From Anaerovirgula multivorans (GTDB lineage: Bacteria > Bacillota > Clostridia > Peptostreptococcales > Natronincolaceae), in contig NZ_FZOJ01000020.1 of assembly GCF_900188145.1 (NCBI RefSeq), positions 21,591-85,590 of the forward strand: DNA of 64,000 nt. The letters are read 5' to 3'. A model generated the notes under the pieces. The model saw nothing but the letters and a program-made list of their open reading frames with translations, was not told the DNA's origin and did not search any database. Positions 8,819 through 18,341 of the stretch are shown piece after piece; position 1 is the first letter of the stretch, and the number at the start of each line of letters is the position of its first letter. The position numbers and the translations under genes were made by a program.

Positions 8819-9983
8819 TTATAGTTTTGAAAAATATCCGAATCACATCTGCTCCTCCGATGATACTTCCTAAAACACTTCCTAAATTGGTTAAAGCAAC
8901 CACAAGCAGGATGCGGGTCACCTTATTCCTCCAAAATCCCTTAAATGTAAAAATATCTTCAGATAAGTTTTCAAAATCCTTTACATTTGGTCGTCTAACA
9001 AAAGCCTCTACAAACCCAGCAACCCATCCTGCACCAAAAAAAGGATTTAAGGAGGTGAAGGGTGCAACAACTAGAGAGGTTAGAATAGAAAGGGGATGAC
9101 CTAGAGCAACTAAAGTTCCTAATGCGGATAAAATACTATTCCAAAGAATCCAGCTAAATGTTAAATCTGCAGCAGCAGAACGACTAAAGTAATAAGTAGA
9201 TCCAATGATACCTATGATAGCTAAGGGTACAATCCAAGATATGATCCTAGATCTATTGGTTTTCTTGGGAAGCGTTTCTAATTTCTTTAAATTATGCTCT
9301 TTGTAGATTTCCTTTGCTACACCGGGAACATGAGCCGCTCCTAAAACAGCCACAATTTTTTTGCCAGGGGCCTCCTTGATTTTTTGGGCTAAGTACTGAT
9401 CTCTTTCATCCACAAGATAATTCTTTAATTTTGGAAAGGATGCTGTAAATTCCTCTAACAATGAAGTTAGAGTATCCTTAGTTTTCAATTTTTCTAATTC
9501 GTCTTCTGTTATTTTCTCATTATCAAAGAAACCAAAGAATATATTCGTAAGAAGTTGAATTTTTCCTTTTATACCAATACCATGCCATATTCGCAAAAAG
9601 GTGACTTGTATACTCCTATCAGCTAATATGATGGAAGAACCATTCCTTTCTGCAGATTCAATCGCTTGTATCATTTCTTGCCCAGGTTTTATATCAAATT
9701 GTTTAGCAATACGTTTTTGAAAAGAGGATACAATAAGATTAACTAAAAGAAAAGTAGATTTTTTTTCTTTGATTATCTTAAAAATATCCATTTGTTGCCA
9801 TCGGGCTTGATGAACAATAGCATTGTATCTTTGCTGATCTAATTCTACACATACAGCTTCTGGTTTTTCTTCTTCGATAACTCTTTTTACCTCTTCAGCA
9901 CTTTGTTTAGAAACATGGGCTGTTCCAATAATAATGATTTCTTTATCTTCCATTTGCAGCTTTGTTATATTTTCATGAGACAT
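8808..9983 (-). CDS. TraB/GumN family membrane protein
   Basis: A 391-residue protein of the TraB family, named from the enterococcal pheromone-shutdown protein. The cytoplasmic N-terminal domain has the conserved IIIGTAHVSKQSAEEV start and CVELDQQRY, with a second GAAHVPG motif near residue 220. The Tiki/TraB superfamily has been proposed to be metalloprotease-like, based on such GxxH and E motifs. The C-terminal ~150 residues have about four membrane segments. The physiological target in this organism is unknown. Confidence 0.92.
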   Translation of the reverse strand: MSHENITKLQMEDKEIIIIGTAHVSKQSAEEVKRVIEEEKPEAVCVELDQQRYNAIVHQARWQQMDIFKIIKEKKSTFLLVNLIVSSFQKRIAKQFDIKPGQEMIQAIESAERNGSSIILADRSIQVTFLRIWHGIGIKGKIQLLTNIFFGFFDNEKITEDELEKLKTKDTLTSLLEEFTASFPKLKNYLVDERDQYLAQKIKEAPGKKIVAVLGAAHVPGVAKEIYKEHNLKKLETLPKKTNRSRIISWIVPLAIIGIIGSTYYFSRSAAADLTFSWILWNSILSALGTLVALGHPLSILTSLVVAPFTSLNPFFGAGWVAGFVEAFVRRPNVKDFENLSEDIFTFKGFWRNKVTRILLVVALTNLGSVLGSIIGGADVIRIFFKTIKGS

Positions 9984-10298
9984 ATGATATCAACTTCCTT
10001 TTCATTTATATAATTTCCATATGTATAGATTAACTTATCTTTACTGTCTTTACTATTCACTTTTATTATATCAAAAGCAACACTGTTTCATGAATTTTAA
10101 AAAAGACATGGCGCAGGCGAAATCGTAAAAATGTGTAATTGTTATTAAGCTCTGGAGTTGGTTACCCATATTTATGAGTATATTTAAAGGTAAAATTGTT
10201 ATATACTATTAAATAATCATTAAAGAAGTCATATTAGTTTGTGTTATAATAAAGTAAATATTTGAAAAAAATAGGATTACCTAAAGGAGGTTTCATAT
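9984..10298. promoter_or_regulatory. Intergenic region with an extended -10 promoter
   Basis: This gap separates divergent genes. On the plus strand TG-t-TATAAT (10242-10250) is an extended -10 element placed about 50 bp before the CAP gene; no convincing -35 is visible. I see no RNA gene or coding sequence in the remainder. Confidence 0.45.
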
Positions 10299-11444
10299 GT
10301 GAAGACCTTAAAAAAACTAACGATAATTTGCATGATAGCAATCGCAATTATGGCATACTATAATCCATCCTTATTAAGGCTGCAAAGCGAAGAAGTCATT
10401 AATAATATACTGAATACCAAAACAGCAACATGGTATGGTGATAGTATTCAAACAATAATGGAAATAGAAAAGCCTAAAATTTTAGGGGCTGTGGAGGTAC
10501 AAGTAAAGTCTACTATAGGTAGCTTAATAAATAACATAAATATATATATACTAAAGGATAACAATAATATAAAGAAAACACAAGTTAACACGGAGGAAGA
10601 ATTCACTCTATTAGATATAATGATTGGTGATTCATCTGAAAATGTAATAGAGTCATTAGGAGAACCGGCCCGAAAAGATGCAAGTCAATATGGATTCAAA
10701 TGGTATATATATAATCAAGATTATGCTAAGTATCTTCAAGTTGGAATTCAAGAAGGGCAAGTGGTGGGGCTATATACCAACTCTCTGCATTGGCAATCAA
10801 AATCCGGAGTGCAAATAGGTACCAGTAAAGAAACTGTTAAAAATTTATACGGAGAACCCTTAGAAAATTTTAAAAAAGGAAATACCATATATTATCTAAA
10901 TAATTTAGAAGAAAGTCATACGTACTTAGTAAATAATTATTATGTAACATTTTTCTTCGATCTTCATAATAACAATAAGGTAACAGCGATACAGCTAATA
11001 GAGAAAAATGTAGAAGAGGCATTATTAGGCTTCTATGGAACACCTAGTGAAGATTTAAGGATAAGCTTTGAAAAACAAGTCTTTGACCTTGCCAATGCCG
11101 TAAGAGTTAGATCAGGGCTATCCTCTTTTCAATGGGATGATCAAGCAGCGGTAGCAGCTAGCAAGCAAAGTATTGATATGGCAAAACGAAACTTCTTTAG
11201 TCATATAAACCCTGATGGAAAAGGTCCTTCTAACCGATTAGATAACGAAGGGATTGCCTGGAGAAAATCAGGAGAAAATATTGCGGTAGGTCAAATCTCT
11301 GCTATATTTGTCCATGAAAATTGGATGAATTCCATAGGTCACAGAGAAAATATTTTAGGAGACTTTAAAAAGCTCGGGGTAGGTGTATATTTTGGAGGAA
11401 ATTATAGTACTTATTACACTCAAAAATTTCACACACCATTTTAA
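10299..11444 (+). CDS. CAP-domain (SCP/PR1) extracellular protein
   Basis: A 381-residue secreted or membrane-tethered protein. A short hydrophobic N-terminal segment (residues 5-20) lacks an obvious cleavage box. The middle region (about 95-240) has two copies of a CAP-associated module (IGDSSENVIESLGEP and IGTSKETVKNLYGEP). The C-terminal CAP domain (about 260-381) contains NAVRVRSGL, FSHINPDGKGP, SGENIAVG and HRENILG, including the conserved His and Glu residues. CAP proteins in endospore formers are common in the envelope and spore, but activities are mostly unknown. The GTG start follows AAAGGAGG by 8 bp; the overlapping ATG two bases upstream is out of frame and meets a stop immediately. 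Confidence 0.9.
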   Translation: MKTLKKLTIICMIAIAIMAYYNPSLLRLQSEEVINNILNTKTATWYGDSIQTIMEIEKPKILGAVEVQVKSTIGSLINNINIYILKDNNNIKKTQVNTEEEFTLLDIMIGDSSENVIESLGEPARKDASQYGFKWYIYNQDYAKYLQVGIQEGQVVGLYTNSLHWQSKSGVQIGTSKETVKNLYGEPLENFKKGNTIYYLNNLEESHTYLVNNYYVTFFFDLHNNNKVTAIQLIEKNVEEALLGFYGTPSEDLRISFEKQVFDLANAVRVRSGLSSFQWDDQAAVAASKQSIDMAKRNFFSHINPDGKGPSNRLDNEGIAWRKSGENIAVGQISAIFVHENWMNSIGHRENILGDFKKLGVGVYFGGNYSTYYTQKFHTPF

Positions 11445-11697
11445 TAATAATGAGCAGGATTCCTAATAAGAGAAGGGTATGCTATTCAATAATTAATCCC
11501 CCTTATCAGCTTGTATTGTCTGAGAATATGGAGTAAATATATAGATGCTTTTTTCTATACTTTAATTTTAATACACACGGGTCTATGGTTTTGCCCGTAG
11601 CTATAAGTGGATGCCTATAAAATCCATATTCACAATTCAACTGTTGCTACTTCTGGGATTATTTGATATGATGAATGTAACAATTTAAAATAAATAA
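11445..11697. other. Gene-free stretch with two hairpins upstream of the B12 riboswitch
   Basis: No coding sequence is visible. Around 11578-11633 there are two adjacent hairpins: CGGG...CCCG enclosing TCTATGGTTTTG, then TGGAT...ATCCA. The ATGGTTTTG and CGTAG words recur in the palindromic element near 28042, so this may be a worn copy of the same repeat family. Confidence 0.4.
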
Positions 11698-11862
11698 AAA
11701 GTATTGGTGCTCTAAGAGCTTAAAAGGGAAAGTGGTGTAATACCACTACAGCCCCCGCTACTGTAAGTGAGGATGAAAACAGCAAATACCACTGGATAAT
11801 CTGGGAAGGTGCTGTGAGTAAAATGAATCACAAGTCAGGAGACCTGCCTACTATTTGAAACA
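11698..11862 (+). promoter_or_regulatory. Cobalamin (adenosylcobalamin) riboswitch
   Basis: The aptamer shows the conserved B12-box elements in order: TTGGTGC, AAAAGGGAA, CCACTACAGCCCCCGC (11744-11759 region), TGAGGATGAA, CTGGGAAGG, and the 3' AAGTCAGGAGACCTGCC block. It precedes the cob operon, so coenzyme B12 would switch the operon off. The 3' bases CCTACTA (11847-11853) are exactly complementary to TAGTAGG (11921-11927) inside the downstream terminator, a plausible antiterminator pairing. Confidence 0.95.
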
Positions 11863-11908
11863 AACCTTCGGCGGGAAGGCGTGTTTAAAATCATAGGTTT
11901 TGATTTTT

Positions 11909-11935
11909 AGCCCTTACCCATAGTAGGGGCTTTTC
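11909..11935 (+). terminator. Riboswitch expression-platform terminator
   Basis: AGCCCTTAC (11909-11917) pairs with GTAGGGGCT (11923-11931) through one G-U pair, then TTTTC follows. It lies between the aptamer and cobU and is the presumed ligand-controlled terminator. Confidence 0.8.
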
Positions 11936-11967
11936 TATATAATCATGATAATAATCGAGGTGAATTT

Positions 11968-12531
11968 ATGGGAGAAAAAGGTTTAATATTAGTAACAGGA
12001 GGCGCGAGAAGTGGTAAAAGCAGCTTCGGAGAATCTCTACTAGAAAATATAGATGATAAGGTTCTGTATGTAGCTACAGCTCAAGCCTTTGACGACGAAA
12101 TGAAGGATAGAATAAAAAAGCATAGAGAAGGAAGACTAGAAAATTGGATTACCATTGAAGGCTATAAAAGTCTACATACAAATATAGAAGGCTATAAAAA
12201 CAAAATATCAGGAATATTCTTGGACTGTGTAACAATTATGATTACAAACCTGATGTTGGAGGAGCCTATAGATTGGGACAATATCACACAGCAACAAATA
12301 GATTTATTAGAAAGAAAGATATTCAATGAAGTACAAGCATTGATCTGTACAGTAAAATCCCTTGAGATACCAGCTGTTTTTATAACCAATGAAATAGGTC
12401 TAGGTATTGTTCCAGAGAACAAACTAGCAAGGATTTTTAGAGATATAGCTGGCAGGATGAATCAATACATAGGAAAAGAAGCAGATCATGTTTATTTTGT
12501 AGTCTGTGGTATACCAAGTAAAATTAAGTAG
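11968..12531 (+). CDS. cobU: Bifunctional adenosylcobinamide kinase / adenosylcobinamide-phosphate guanylyltransferase
   Basis: A 187-residue enzyme that phosphorylates adenosylcobinamide and then transfers GMP to give AdoCbi-GDP in the nucleotide-loop branch of B12 synthesis. The P-loop GGARSGKSS is at residues 11-19. The family motifs VATAQAFDDEM and TNEIGLGIVPEN are present, and the catalytic His is expected in IKKHREGR. It is the first gene after the cobalamin riboswitch and starts behind ATCGAGGTGAATTT. The next gene follows after 14 bp. Confidence 0.96.
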   Translation: MGEKGLILVTGGARSGKSSFGESLLENIDDKVLYVATAQAFDDEMKDRIKKHREGRLENWITIEGYKSLHTNIEGYKNKISGIFLDCVTIMITNLMLEEPIDWDNITQQQIDLLERKIFNEVQALICTVKSLEIPAVFITNEIGLGIVPENKLARIFRDIAGRMNQYIGKEADHVYFVVCGIPSKIK

Positions 12532-12545
12532 GAGGCTGAGAATAG

Positions 12546-13091
12546 ATGGATACAAAAAAATTAGAAAAGGGTTTAATTCATGTTTATACAGGAAACGGAA
12601 AGGGGAAAACAACTGCGGCTTTAGGCCAGGGGGTAAGAACTGCAGGCGCAGGATTTAAAGTATTGATGGTTCAGTTTTTAAAGGGAGATGATACTGGAGA
12701 GCTCTATAGTATAGAAAAATTGGCTCCTGATTTCCAATTAATACGTTTTGCAGCCATGAATAAGTTCTATTTCCAGTTAAATGATGAAGAAAAACTGCAG
12801 GTTCAACGAAGCGCTAGAGAAGGTCTAGAGGTTGTTAAAAAACACTTAAAGGAAGAAAATTACAACCTTATTATTATGGATGAAATTATGGCAGTGCTAT
12901 ATAATAAGATAGTAGATTTAGCTGAAGTATTGACTATTCTCAAAAATAAGCCTGATCATATTGAAATGGTGTTAACAGGAAGAAATGCACCTGAGGCATT
13001 GATCGATATAGCAGATTATGTGACGGAAATGGGAATGGTTAAGCATCCTTTTGAAAAGGGAGTTTACGCTAGAAAAGGAATTGAAAGCTAA
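12546..13091 (+). CDS. cobO: Cob(I)yrinic acid a,c-diamide adenosyltransferase (CobO/BtuR type)
   Basis: A 181-residue ATP:corrinoid adenosyltransferase that puts the 5'-deoxyadenosyl group on cobalt. The P-loop GNGKGKTTAALGQG lies near residue 18, followed by VLMVQFLKG, and the Walker-B-like LIIMDEIMAVLYNK lies near residue 108, all typical of the CobA/CobO/BtuR family. The stop overlaps the cobS start (TAATG), so the two are translationally coupled. Confidence 0.95.
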   Translation: MDTKKLEKGLIHVYTGNGKGKTTAALGQGVRTAGAGFKVLMVQFLKGDDTGELYSIEKLAPDFQLIRFAAMNKFYFQLNDEEKLQVQRSAREGLEVVKKHLKEENYNLIIMDEIMAVLYNKIVDLAEVLTILKNKPDHIEMVLTGRNAPEALIDIADYVTEMGMVKHPFEKGVYARKGIES

Positions 13092-13831
13092 TGAAGAGGT
13101 TTATTTTAACATTACAGTTCTTAACAAGAATAACAGTAGTTAAAGACCTCCCCTATGATCAAGACTTTAAAAAAGGAATAATTTACTTTCCTCTTGTAGG
13201 TTTGGTATTGGGCTTAATATTAGCGATTGCCTATAAAGGACTTATATATCTTTTTCCCCCCGTCATTACTAGCAGCCTAATAATAGCCCTCTATGTGGCA
13301 TTGACTGGAGGGTTGCACCTTGACGGTCTAGGGGATACCTTCGATGGATTTTATAGCAGTCGAACTAGGGAAAGAATGCTGGAAATCATGAAGGATAGTC
13401 GATTAGGTACCAATGGCGTTATTGTTATTATATTTTCTTTATTGTTAAAGATTTTTGGGCTGACTACATTGCCACAAGAAAAAGCAGCTTTAGCATTAAT
13501 TCTTATGCCTGTACTAGGAAGATTAGCCCAAGTCTATGGTGCTTTTCAGTCAAAATATGCTCGAGAAGAGGGGTTAGGCAATATATACATTGACAAAGTT
13601 ACAGGGCTAGAAGTACTCTCCGCCACTGTAATAGCCAGTATCATAGCTCTACTAGATTGGAGTTCTTTAGCTTTTATCCCAGTATTGTGGATTTTTTCTA
13701 TCTTATTTAAAGCCCATAGCAAAAAAGTTATTGATGGTATGACAGGGGACACCCTTGGAGCTTTATGTGAGTTGACTGAAGTACTGTATGTACTATTTCT
13801 ATTAGGATTAGTAAGCCTAAATATTTATTAG
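13091..13831 (+). CDS. cobS: Adenosylcobinamide-GDP ribazoletransferase (cobalamin synthase)
   Basis: A 246-residue integral membrane enzyme joining AdoCbi-GDP and alpha-ribazole to form adenosylcobalamin. The family signature GGLHLDGLGDTFDG lies near residue 75, and MKDSRLGTNG near residue 100. The rest is several hydrophobic segments. It begins inside the cobO stop codon. A cobT gene, which normally supplies alpha-ribazole phosphate, is not present in this operon. Confidence 0.95.
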   Translation: MKRFILTLQFLTRITVVKDLPYDQDFKKGIIYFPLVGLVLGLILAIAYKGLIYLFPPVITSSLIIALYVALTGGLHLDGLGDTFDGFYSSRTRERMLEIMKDSRLGTNGVIVIIFSLLLKIFGLTTLPQEKAALALILMPVLGRLAQVYGAFQSKYAREEGLGNIYIDKVTGLEVLSATVIASIIALLDWSSLAFIPVLWIFSILFKAHSKKVIDGMTGDTLGALCELTEVLYVLFLLGLVSLNIY

Positions 13832-13879
13832 TAATTTGCTAAACAAATCGAATTTAAACCTCAATATAGGAGGAAAATC

Positions 13880-14536
13880 ATGACAAAGCTATATTTAGTG
13901 AGACATGGAGAAACAAATGAAAATCGAAATAGTAGGTTTTGTGGTTGGATTGATGTGCCTTTAAATGATACTGGAATGGCACAGGCACAAAAACTTGAGG
14001 AAGCATTTGAAAATATAACGATAGATGTAATGTATACTAGTAGCTTAAAGCGAGCAAAAGAAACTGCTGCATTCATTAAAGGTAATCTTCAATGTCCGAT
14101 GCACCATATAGAAAATTTACGAGAATTGCACTTTGGCAGGGCGGAAGGTTTGACAATTGATGAGATTAAGAAATGCCATCCTGAGGTCTATGAGGGATTG
14201 GAGAAGGAGTACACTAAAGCTAAGTTTCCTGATGGAGAAAGTCTTGAGGATATGCACCTAAGGGTAACATCTACGGTTGATGAGATACTTCAGCAGCATA
14301 TAGGTAAAAGCATCTTAATTGTGGCTCATTCTGGAGTAATAAGAAGCACCGTTGCCCATCTAATTACAGGAAATATGAAATATCACTGGAATTTTAAAAT
14401 AGATCATTGTAGTATAACGATAATTGAAAAGCAAGGGGATTTTTCTGTATTGACGAAGTTAAATGACACCAGTCATTTAACTAATGTAGAACAAGCTAAG
14501 GAGGGCAACAAGGATGAAGGACAATTTGTATTGTAA
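13880..14536 (+). CDS. cobC: Histidine phosphatase, probable alpha-ribazole phosphatase
   Basis: A 218-residue phosphoglycerate-mutase-fold phosphatase with the catalytic RHGE motif (LVRHGETNEN) at residue 7 onward and the second His in VAHSGVIR near residue 150. The cob-operon setting supports alpha-ribazole 5'-phosphate dephosphorylation (CobC). The final ~20 residues form a charged tail beyond the usual domain. It starts behind ATAGGAGGAAAATC. From sequence alone a general histidine phosphatase cannot be excluded. Confidence 0.88.
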   Translation: MTKLYLVRHGETNENRNSRFCGWIDVPLNDTGMAQAQKLEEAFENITIDVMYTSSLKRAKETAAFIKGNLQCPMHHIENLRELHFGRAEGLTIDEIKKCHPEVYEGLEKEYTKAKFPDGESLEDMHLRVTSTVDEILQQHIGKSILIVAHSGVIRSTVAHLITGNMKYHWNFKIDHCSITIIEKQGDFSVLTKLNDTSHLTNVEQAKEGNKDEGQFVL

Positions 14537-14602
14537 AGAATATGGGACTTCAAACCGTTACCTCAAAAACAGACCTATCAAGAAAACTAGAGGGGTGAAA
14601 GC

Positions 14603-16129
14603 ATGAATAGAGGAAAAAATATTATGCTACAGGGGACAGCATCATCGGTAGGAAAGAGTTTATTAACTGCTGCATTGTGTAGAATTTTTCAGCAGGAGGG
14701 TCATAAGGTTGTGCCCTTTAAATCACAAAACATGGCATTAAACTCATTTATTACAGAGGAAGGCTTGGAGATGGGAAGAGCCCAAGTTTTTCAGGCGGAG
14801 GCTGCTAAGGTAAAGCCTTCAGCATCTATGAATCCTATTCTTTTGAAGCCTACTGGTGACAGCTTTGCCCAAGTAATTATTAAGGGAAAAGTATACAAAA
14901 ACATGACAGCGGTGGAGTATCATGAATTTAAACCACAGCTAAGAGAGATGATTGGAGAGATCTACGAGGATTTAATTGTCTCCAACGATATTGTCGTGAT
15001 CGAAGGTGCTGGAAGTCCGGCTGAAATCAATTTGAGAGACAAGGACATTGTAAATATGGGGATGGCGGAAATAGCTGATAGTCCGGTTCTATTGATAGGA
15101 GATATTGATAGAGGAGGGGTGTTTGCCTCTCTATATGGAACGATTATGCTGTTGACGGAGGCGGAAAGGAAAAGAGTAAAGGGTATTATCATTAACAAAT
15201 TCCGGGGTGATAAAAGCATCTTGGAACCGGGATTGAAAATGCTGGAGGATTTGACGGGAGTACCAGTCATAGGGGTAATACCCTACGGAAGCTTTAATAT
15301 TGAGGATGAAGATAGTGTGACAGACCGATTTAAAAGAAGCATCAATGCAGAGGGAAAAATTACAGTAGAGGTTATTCATCTGCCTCATATTTCTAACTTC
15401 ACGGATTTTCATGTTTTTGAAACAATACCAGATGTACATATTCGCTACATATCTAATGGAGATACTGTAGGAAATCCTGATATCATTATTATCCCTGGTT
15501 CCAAAAATACGATTTCTGATTTAAAGTACATAAGAGAAAGTGGCTTGGAAAAAGAGATTTTAAGGGCACATCAAAAAGGTAGCTTAGTTTTTGGAATTTG
15601 CGGTGGTTATCAAATATTAGGCAAAAAAGTTCTAGATCCTAATGGCGTAGAAAGTAATATGCCTGAGATGAAGGGGCTTGGATTATTGGATGTGGAGACT
15701 AGTTTTGAAGGTGAAAAGGTAACTACTCAAGTAGAGGGAGAAATTCTATTTGAAGATCAAAACCTACTAAAAAATTGTGTAAACAATAGAATAAAAGGCT
15801 ATGAAATACATATGGGAAGAACAGAGCTAGGGGAGGATGTAAAGCCTTTCATAGAAATTAATAAAAAGCTAGGGAAAGAAGTAAAATATTTTGATGGGGC
15901 CGTTAATAGAGAAGGACGTGTCTTTGGTACCTATATTCATGGAATATTTGATGAAATAAGCTTTACTGAAAAAATTATTGCCAATATAATGAAGGAGAAA
16001 GGTTTAACTCCCTCTAGCTATCAACAGATTTCTTTAGAAGAGTATAAAGACAGAGAATATGATAAGCTAGCTAAGCTGGTAAAGGAAAATATTGATATGA
16101 AAAAAGTCTATCAAATAATGGAGGAATAA
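14603..16129 (+). CDS. cobQ: Cobyric acid synthase
   Basis: A 508-residue ATP-dependent amidotransferase that amidates adenosylcobyrinic a,c-diamide at four side chains. The N-terminal synthetase domain opens with [14 protein letters not shown] and contains [10 protein letters not shown]. The C-terminal class I glutaminase domain has the nucleophile Cys in [12 protein letters not shown] (about residue 335) and the His in GTYIHGIFD near residue 448. The presence of cobQ means that de novo cobyrinate synthesis exists elsewhere in the genome, because no cbi genes are present here. cbiB follows after 2 bp. Confidence 0.96.
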   Translation: MNRGKNIMLQGTASSVGKSLLTAALCRIFQQEGHKVVPFKSQNMALNSFITEEGLEMGRAQVFQAEAAKVKPSASMNPILLKPTGDSFAQVIIKGKVYKNMTAVEYHEFKPQLREMIGEIYEDLIVSNDIVVIEGAGSPAEINLRDKDIVNMGMAEIADSPVLLIGDIDRGGVFASLYGTIMLLTEAERKRVKGIIINKFRGDKSILEPGLKMLEDLTGVPVIGVIPYGSFNIEDEDSVTDRFKRSINAEGKITVEVIHLPHISNFTDFHVFETIPDVHIRYISNGDTVGNPDIIIIPGSKNTISDLKYIRESGLEKEILRAHQKGSLVFGICGGYQILGKKVLDPNGVESNMPEMKGLGLLDVETSFEGEKVTTQVEGEILFEDQNLLKNCVNNRIKGYEIHMGRTELGEDVKPFIEINKKLGKEVKYFDGAVNREGRVFGTYIHGIFDEISFTEKIIANIMKEKGLTPSSYQQISLEEYKDREYDKLAKLVKENIDMKKVYQIMEE

Positions 16130-16131
16130 GG

Positions 16132-17082
16132 TTGAAGATTCTATTAAGCGCATATGTATTAGACCTTCTATTGGGGGATCCACAGGGATTCCCCCATCCT
16201 GTCCGTTTCATTGGCAATTTGATTACATATTTAGAGAAAAAGCTTTTAAGACTAGAAAAAAGTCATAGATATCAATTTTTCATGGGAATACTTTTAACAG
16301 TGACTGTTGTTTCGATTACTTATCTTATTACCTTTCTTATCATTGGTTTAGCTTATTCTGTCCACAACTATTTAGGTATATTTATATCAATTATTTTAGG
16401 CTATACTGTGCTGGCTACAAAAAGTCTAGATACAGAAACAAGAAAGGTGTATAAAAAATTAGAAAATGCTACAATTGAAGAGGCTAGGGTAGCTTTATCC
16501 TATATTGTAGGTAGAGAAACAAAGGATTTAGAAGAAAAAGAAATAGTAAGAGCAACTGTTGAAACTGTTGGCGAAAACATTTCAGACGGGATCATTGCAC
16601 CTATCTTTTATTTTTTTCTAGGGGGGGTTCCTCTAGCAATGGCCTATAAGGCCATCAACACTTTAGATTCCATGGTAGGTTATAAAAATGATAAATATCT
16701 GTATTTTGGAAGGTTTTCTGCAAAGTTGGATGATGTTGTAAATTATATACCAGCCAGATTGACAGCAATCTTTATTGTAGCAGCTGCCTTCGTTAGAAAA
16801 AGAGATTATAAGCACTCGATACAAATGATTATCCGAGATAAAGGAAATCATAATAGTCCCAATGCAGGCTATCCTGAAGCAGCAGTAGCAGGAGCCTTGA
16901 AAATACAGCTTGGAGGGATCAATAAATACTTTGGCAAAGAGGTATATAAACCAACCATTGGTAACGCCTTAGTAGAGTTGAATAGAAAACATATTATCGA
17001 AACCATTGATTTAATGTACTGGACTTCTGCAGTAGCTATTATTCTTTTTACAATATTTAAAATTTTGTTGGGGGACATATAA
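16132..17082 (+). CDS. cbiB: Adenosylcobinamide-phosphate synthase
   Basis: A 316-residue membrane protein that attaches aminopropanol (phosphate) to adenosylcobyric acid. It shows the family's LLGDPQGFPHPVRFIG near the start, the VGRETKDL segment, ETVGENISDGIIAPIFY, and NSPNAGYPEAAVAGAL. The TTG start at 16132 is 2 bp after the cobQ stop and behind ATGGAGGAATAAG. The gene is called cbiB or cobD depending on species; I use cbiB to avoid confusion with the next gene. Confidence 0.95.
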   Translation: MKILLSAYVLDLLLGDPQGFPHPVRFIGNLITYLEKKLLRLEKSHRYQFFMGILLTVTVVSITYLITFLIIGLAYSVHNYLGIFISIILGYTVLATKSLDTETRKVYKKLENATIEEARVALSYIVGRETKDLEEKEIVRATVETVGENISDGIIAPIFYFFLGGVPLAMAYKAINTLDSMVGYKNDKYLYFGRFSAKLDDVVNYIPARLTAIFIVAAAFVRKRDYKHSIQMIIRDKGNHNSPNAGYPEAAVAGALKIQLGGINKYFGKEVYKPTIGNALVELNRKHIIETIDLMYWTSAVAIILFTIFKILLGDI

Positions 17083-17083
17083 A

Positions 17084-18163
17084 ATGACACATGGTGGAAA
17101 CATATTTGAGATACAAAGAACGCGTAATATTGATAAAAGAAACCTTTTAGATTTTAGTGCAAATATCAATCCATTAGGGGTACCTGAAACCTTAGCAACG
17201 ATTATAAGGAATAGAATTCAAGATCTTCAATACTATCCAGATATAGACTATCATGATTTAAAGTCTGCTATTTCTCAATACTATTCTGTTGAAAAAGGGC
17301 ATGTTTTTCTAGGAAACGGTGCGGCACAAGTTATTTTTGATACAATACATACAATAGAACCTAAAAAAACTATTATTTTGGCCCCAACCTTTAGTGAATA
17401 TGAGAGAGCCTTAAAAGCTATTGATAGTGATGTTGTCAAGCACTCTTTGAGGGAAGAGGATAACTTTGATTTAAACGTTGAAGAATTAATGAAATCAATT
17501 GATGATTCTGTAGATCTAGTCGTTCTATGTAATCCGAATAATCCTACCAGTAGATTAATTGAGATAAAAGAGCTTAAACAAATATTAGCAGAATGTAAGA
17601 AACATCACGCTTATTTAATGATCGATGAAGCCTTCATGGATTTTGTTGAGGAACAGCAGCTTTATAGTATGCTGCGACACTACAGAAATGAGGAGTATTT
17701 AATTATTGTTAGAGCCTTTACAAAGTTTTATGGAATTCCGGGATTGAGATTAGGCTTTGGATTATGTTGGAATGACAATTTATTAAAAGCTATACAAGAA
17801 AAAATGTTGCCATGGAGTTTAAACACCTTTGCAGGGTATTTTGGTGAGGTACTGTTATCGGAAGAAGAATATGTAGAAAAAACCCATCAATGGCTCAAAA
17901 AAGAAAAAAGAAGATTTATAGAAGAACTACACAAAATAGAGGAGATAAAAGCATTTACACCTTCAGTAAACTTCATTTTATTAAAAATAGAGAAATATAA
18001 TCTAACGGTGGATGTGTTAAAAGAGAAGCTTTTAGATAAAAATATTTTGATAAGAGATTGTAGTAATTTTACAAACCTAAATAAAAAGTTCTTCAGAGTA
18101 GCCATTAAAAATCCACAAGATAATAATGCGCTCATTAAAGCATTAAGAGAGATAAGCAGATGA
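17084..18163 (+). CDS. cobD: Threonine-phosphate decarboxylase (PLP-dependent)
   Basis: A 359-residue fold-type I aminotransferase-like protein. MTHGGNIFE at the start and LLDFSANINPLGVP are typical of the L-threonine-O-3-phosphate decarboxylase group. The PLP-binding Lys is expected in RAFTKFYGIPGLRLGFG (about residue 213), and VLCNPNNPTS holds the cofactor Asn. It makes the aminopropanol phosphate used by the CbiB step, fitting its position directly after cbiB. The histidinol-phosphate aminotransferase family is the nearest alternative, but the operon argues against it. Its TGA stop lies inside the repeat cluster that follows. Confidence 0.92.
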   Translation: MTHGGNIFEIQRTRNIDKRNLLDFSANINPLGVPETLATIIRNRIQDLQYYPDIDYHDLKSAISQYYSVEKGHVFLGNGAAQVIFDTIHTIEPKKTIILAPTFSEYERALKAIDSDVVKHSLREEDNFDLNVEELMKSIDDSVDLVVLCNPNNPTSRLIEIKELKQILAECKKHHAYLMIDEAFMDFVEEQQLYSMLRHYRNEEYLIIVRAFTKFYGIPGLRLGFGLCWNDNLLKAIQEKMLPWSLNTFAGYFGEVLLSEEEYVEKTHQWLKKEKRRFIEELHKIEEIKAFTPSVNFILLKIEKYNLTVDVLKEKLLDKNILIRDCSNFTNLNKKFFRVAIKNPQDNNALIKALREISR

Positions 18164-18304
18164 TCAAAAGTAGATGACCAAAAGTAGATGACCAAAATCT
18201 ATGATTTTGTGTCAGTCACTTTCACACAGTGCAATCTATGATTTTGTGTCAGTCACTTTCACACAGTGCAATCTATGATTTTGTGTCAGTCACTTATACA
18301 AGGT
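18154..18304 (+). repeat. Tandemly expanded copy of a dispersed palindromic repeat
   Basis: The element begins at the cobD stop (AGCAGATGATC) and ends with CACTTATACAAGGT. Its centre is expanded: the unit beginning AATCTATGATTTTGTGTCAG occurs at 18196, 18233 and 18270 with a 37-bp period, and TAGATGACCAAAA is also doubled at 18171-18196. Single-unit relatives lie at 27955-28007 and 50731-50785. The unit can fold on itself through AAATC/GATTT-type arms. Confidence 0.8.
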
Positions 18305-18310
18305 AAAAAA

Positions 18311-18341
18311 ACAATAGACACTTGAATTCACAAGTGTCTAT
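18311..18341 (-). terminator. Intrinsic terminator of the perR-like gene
   Basis: The 11-bp arms ATAGACACTTG and CAAGTGTCTAT (18314-18324, 18331-18341) are followed on the minus strand by TGTTTTTT. The stem overlaps the stop codon. Confidence 0.85.

Noticed and set aside
18154..18304. CRISPR-like array of 37-bp units
   Set aside because: The units are directly tandem with no variable spacers, occur only about three times, and no cas genes are present.
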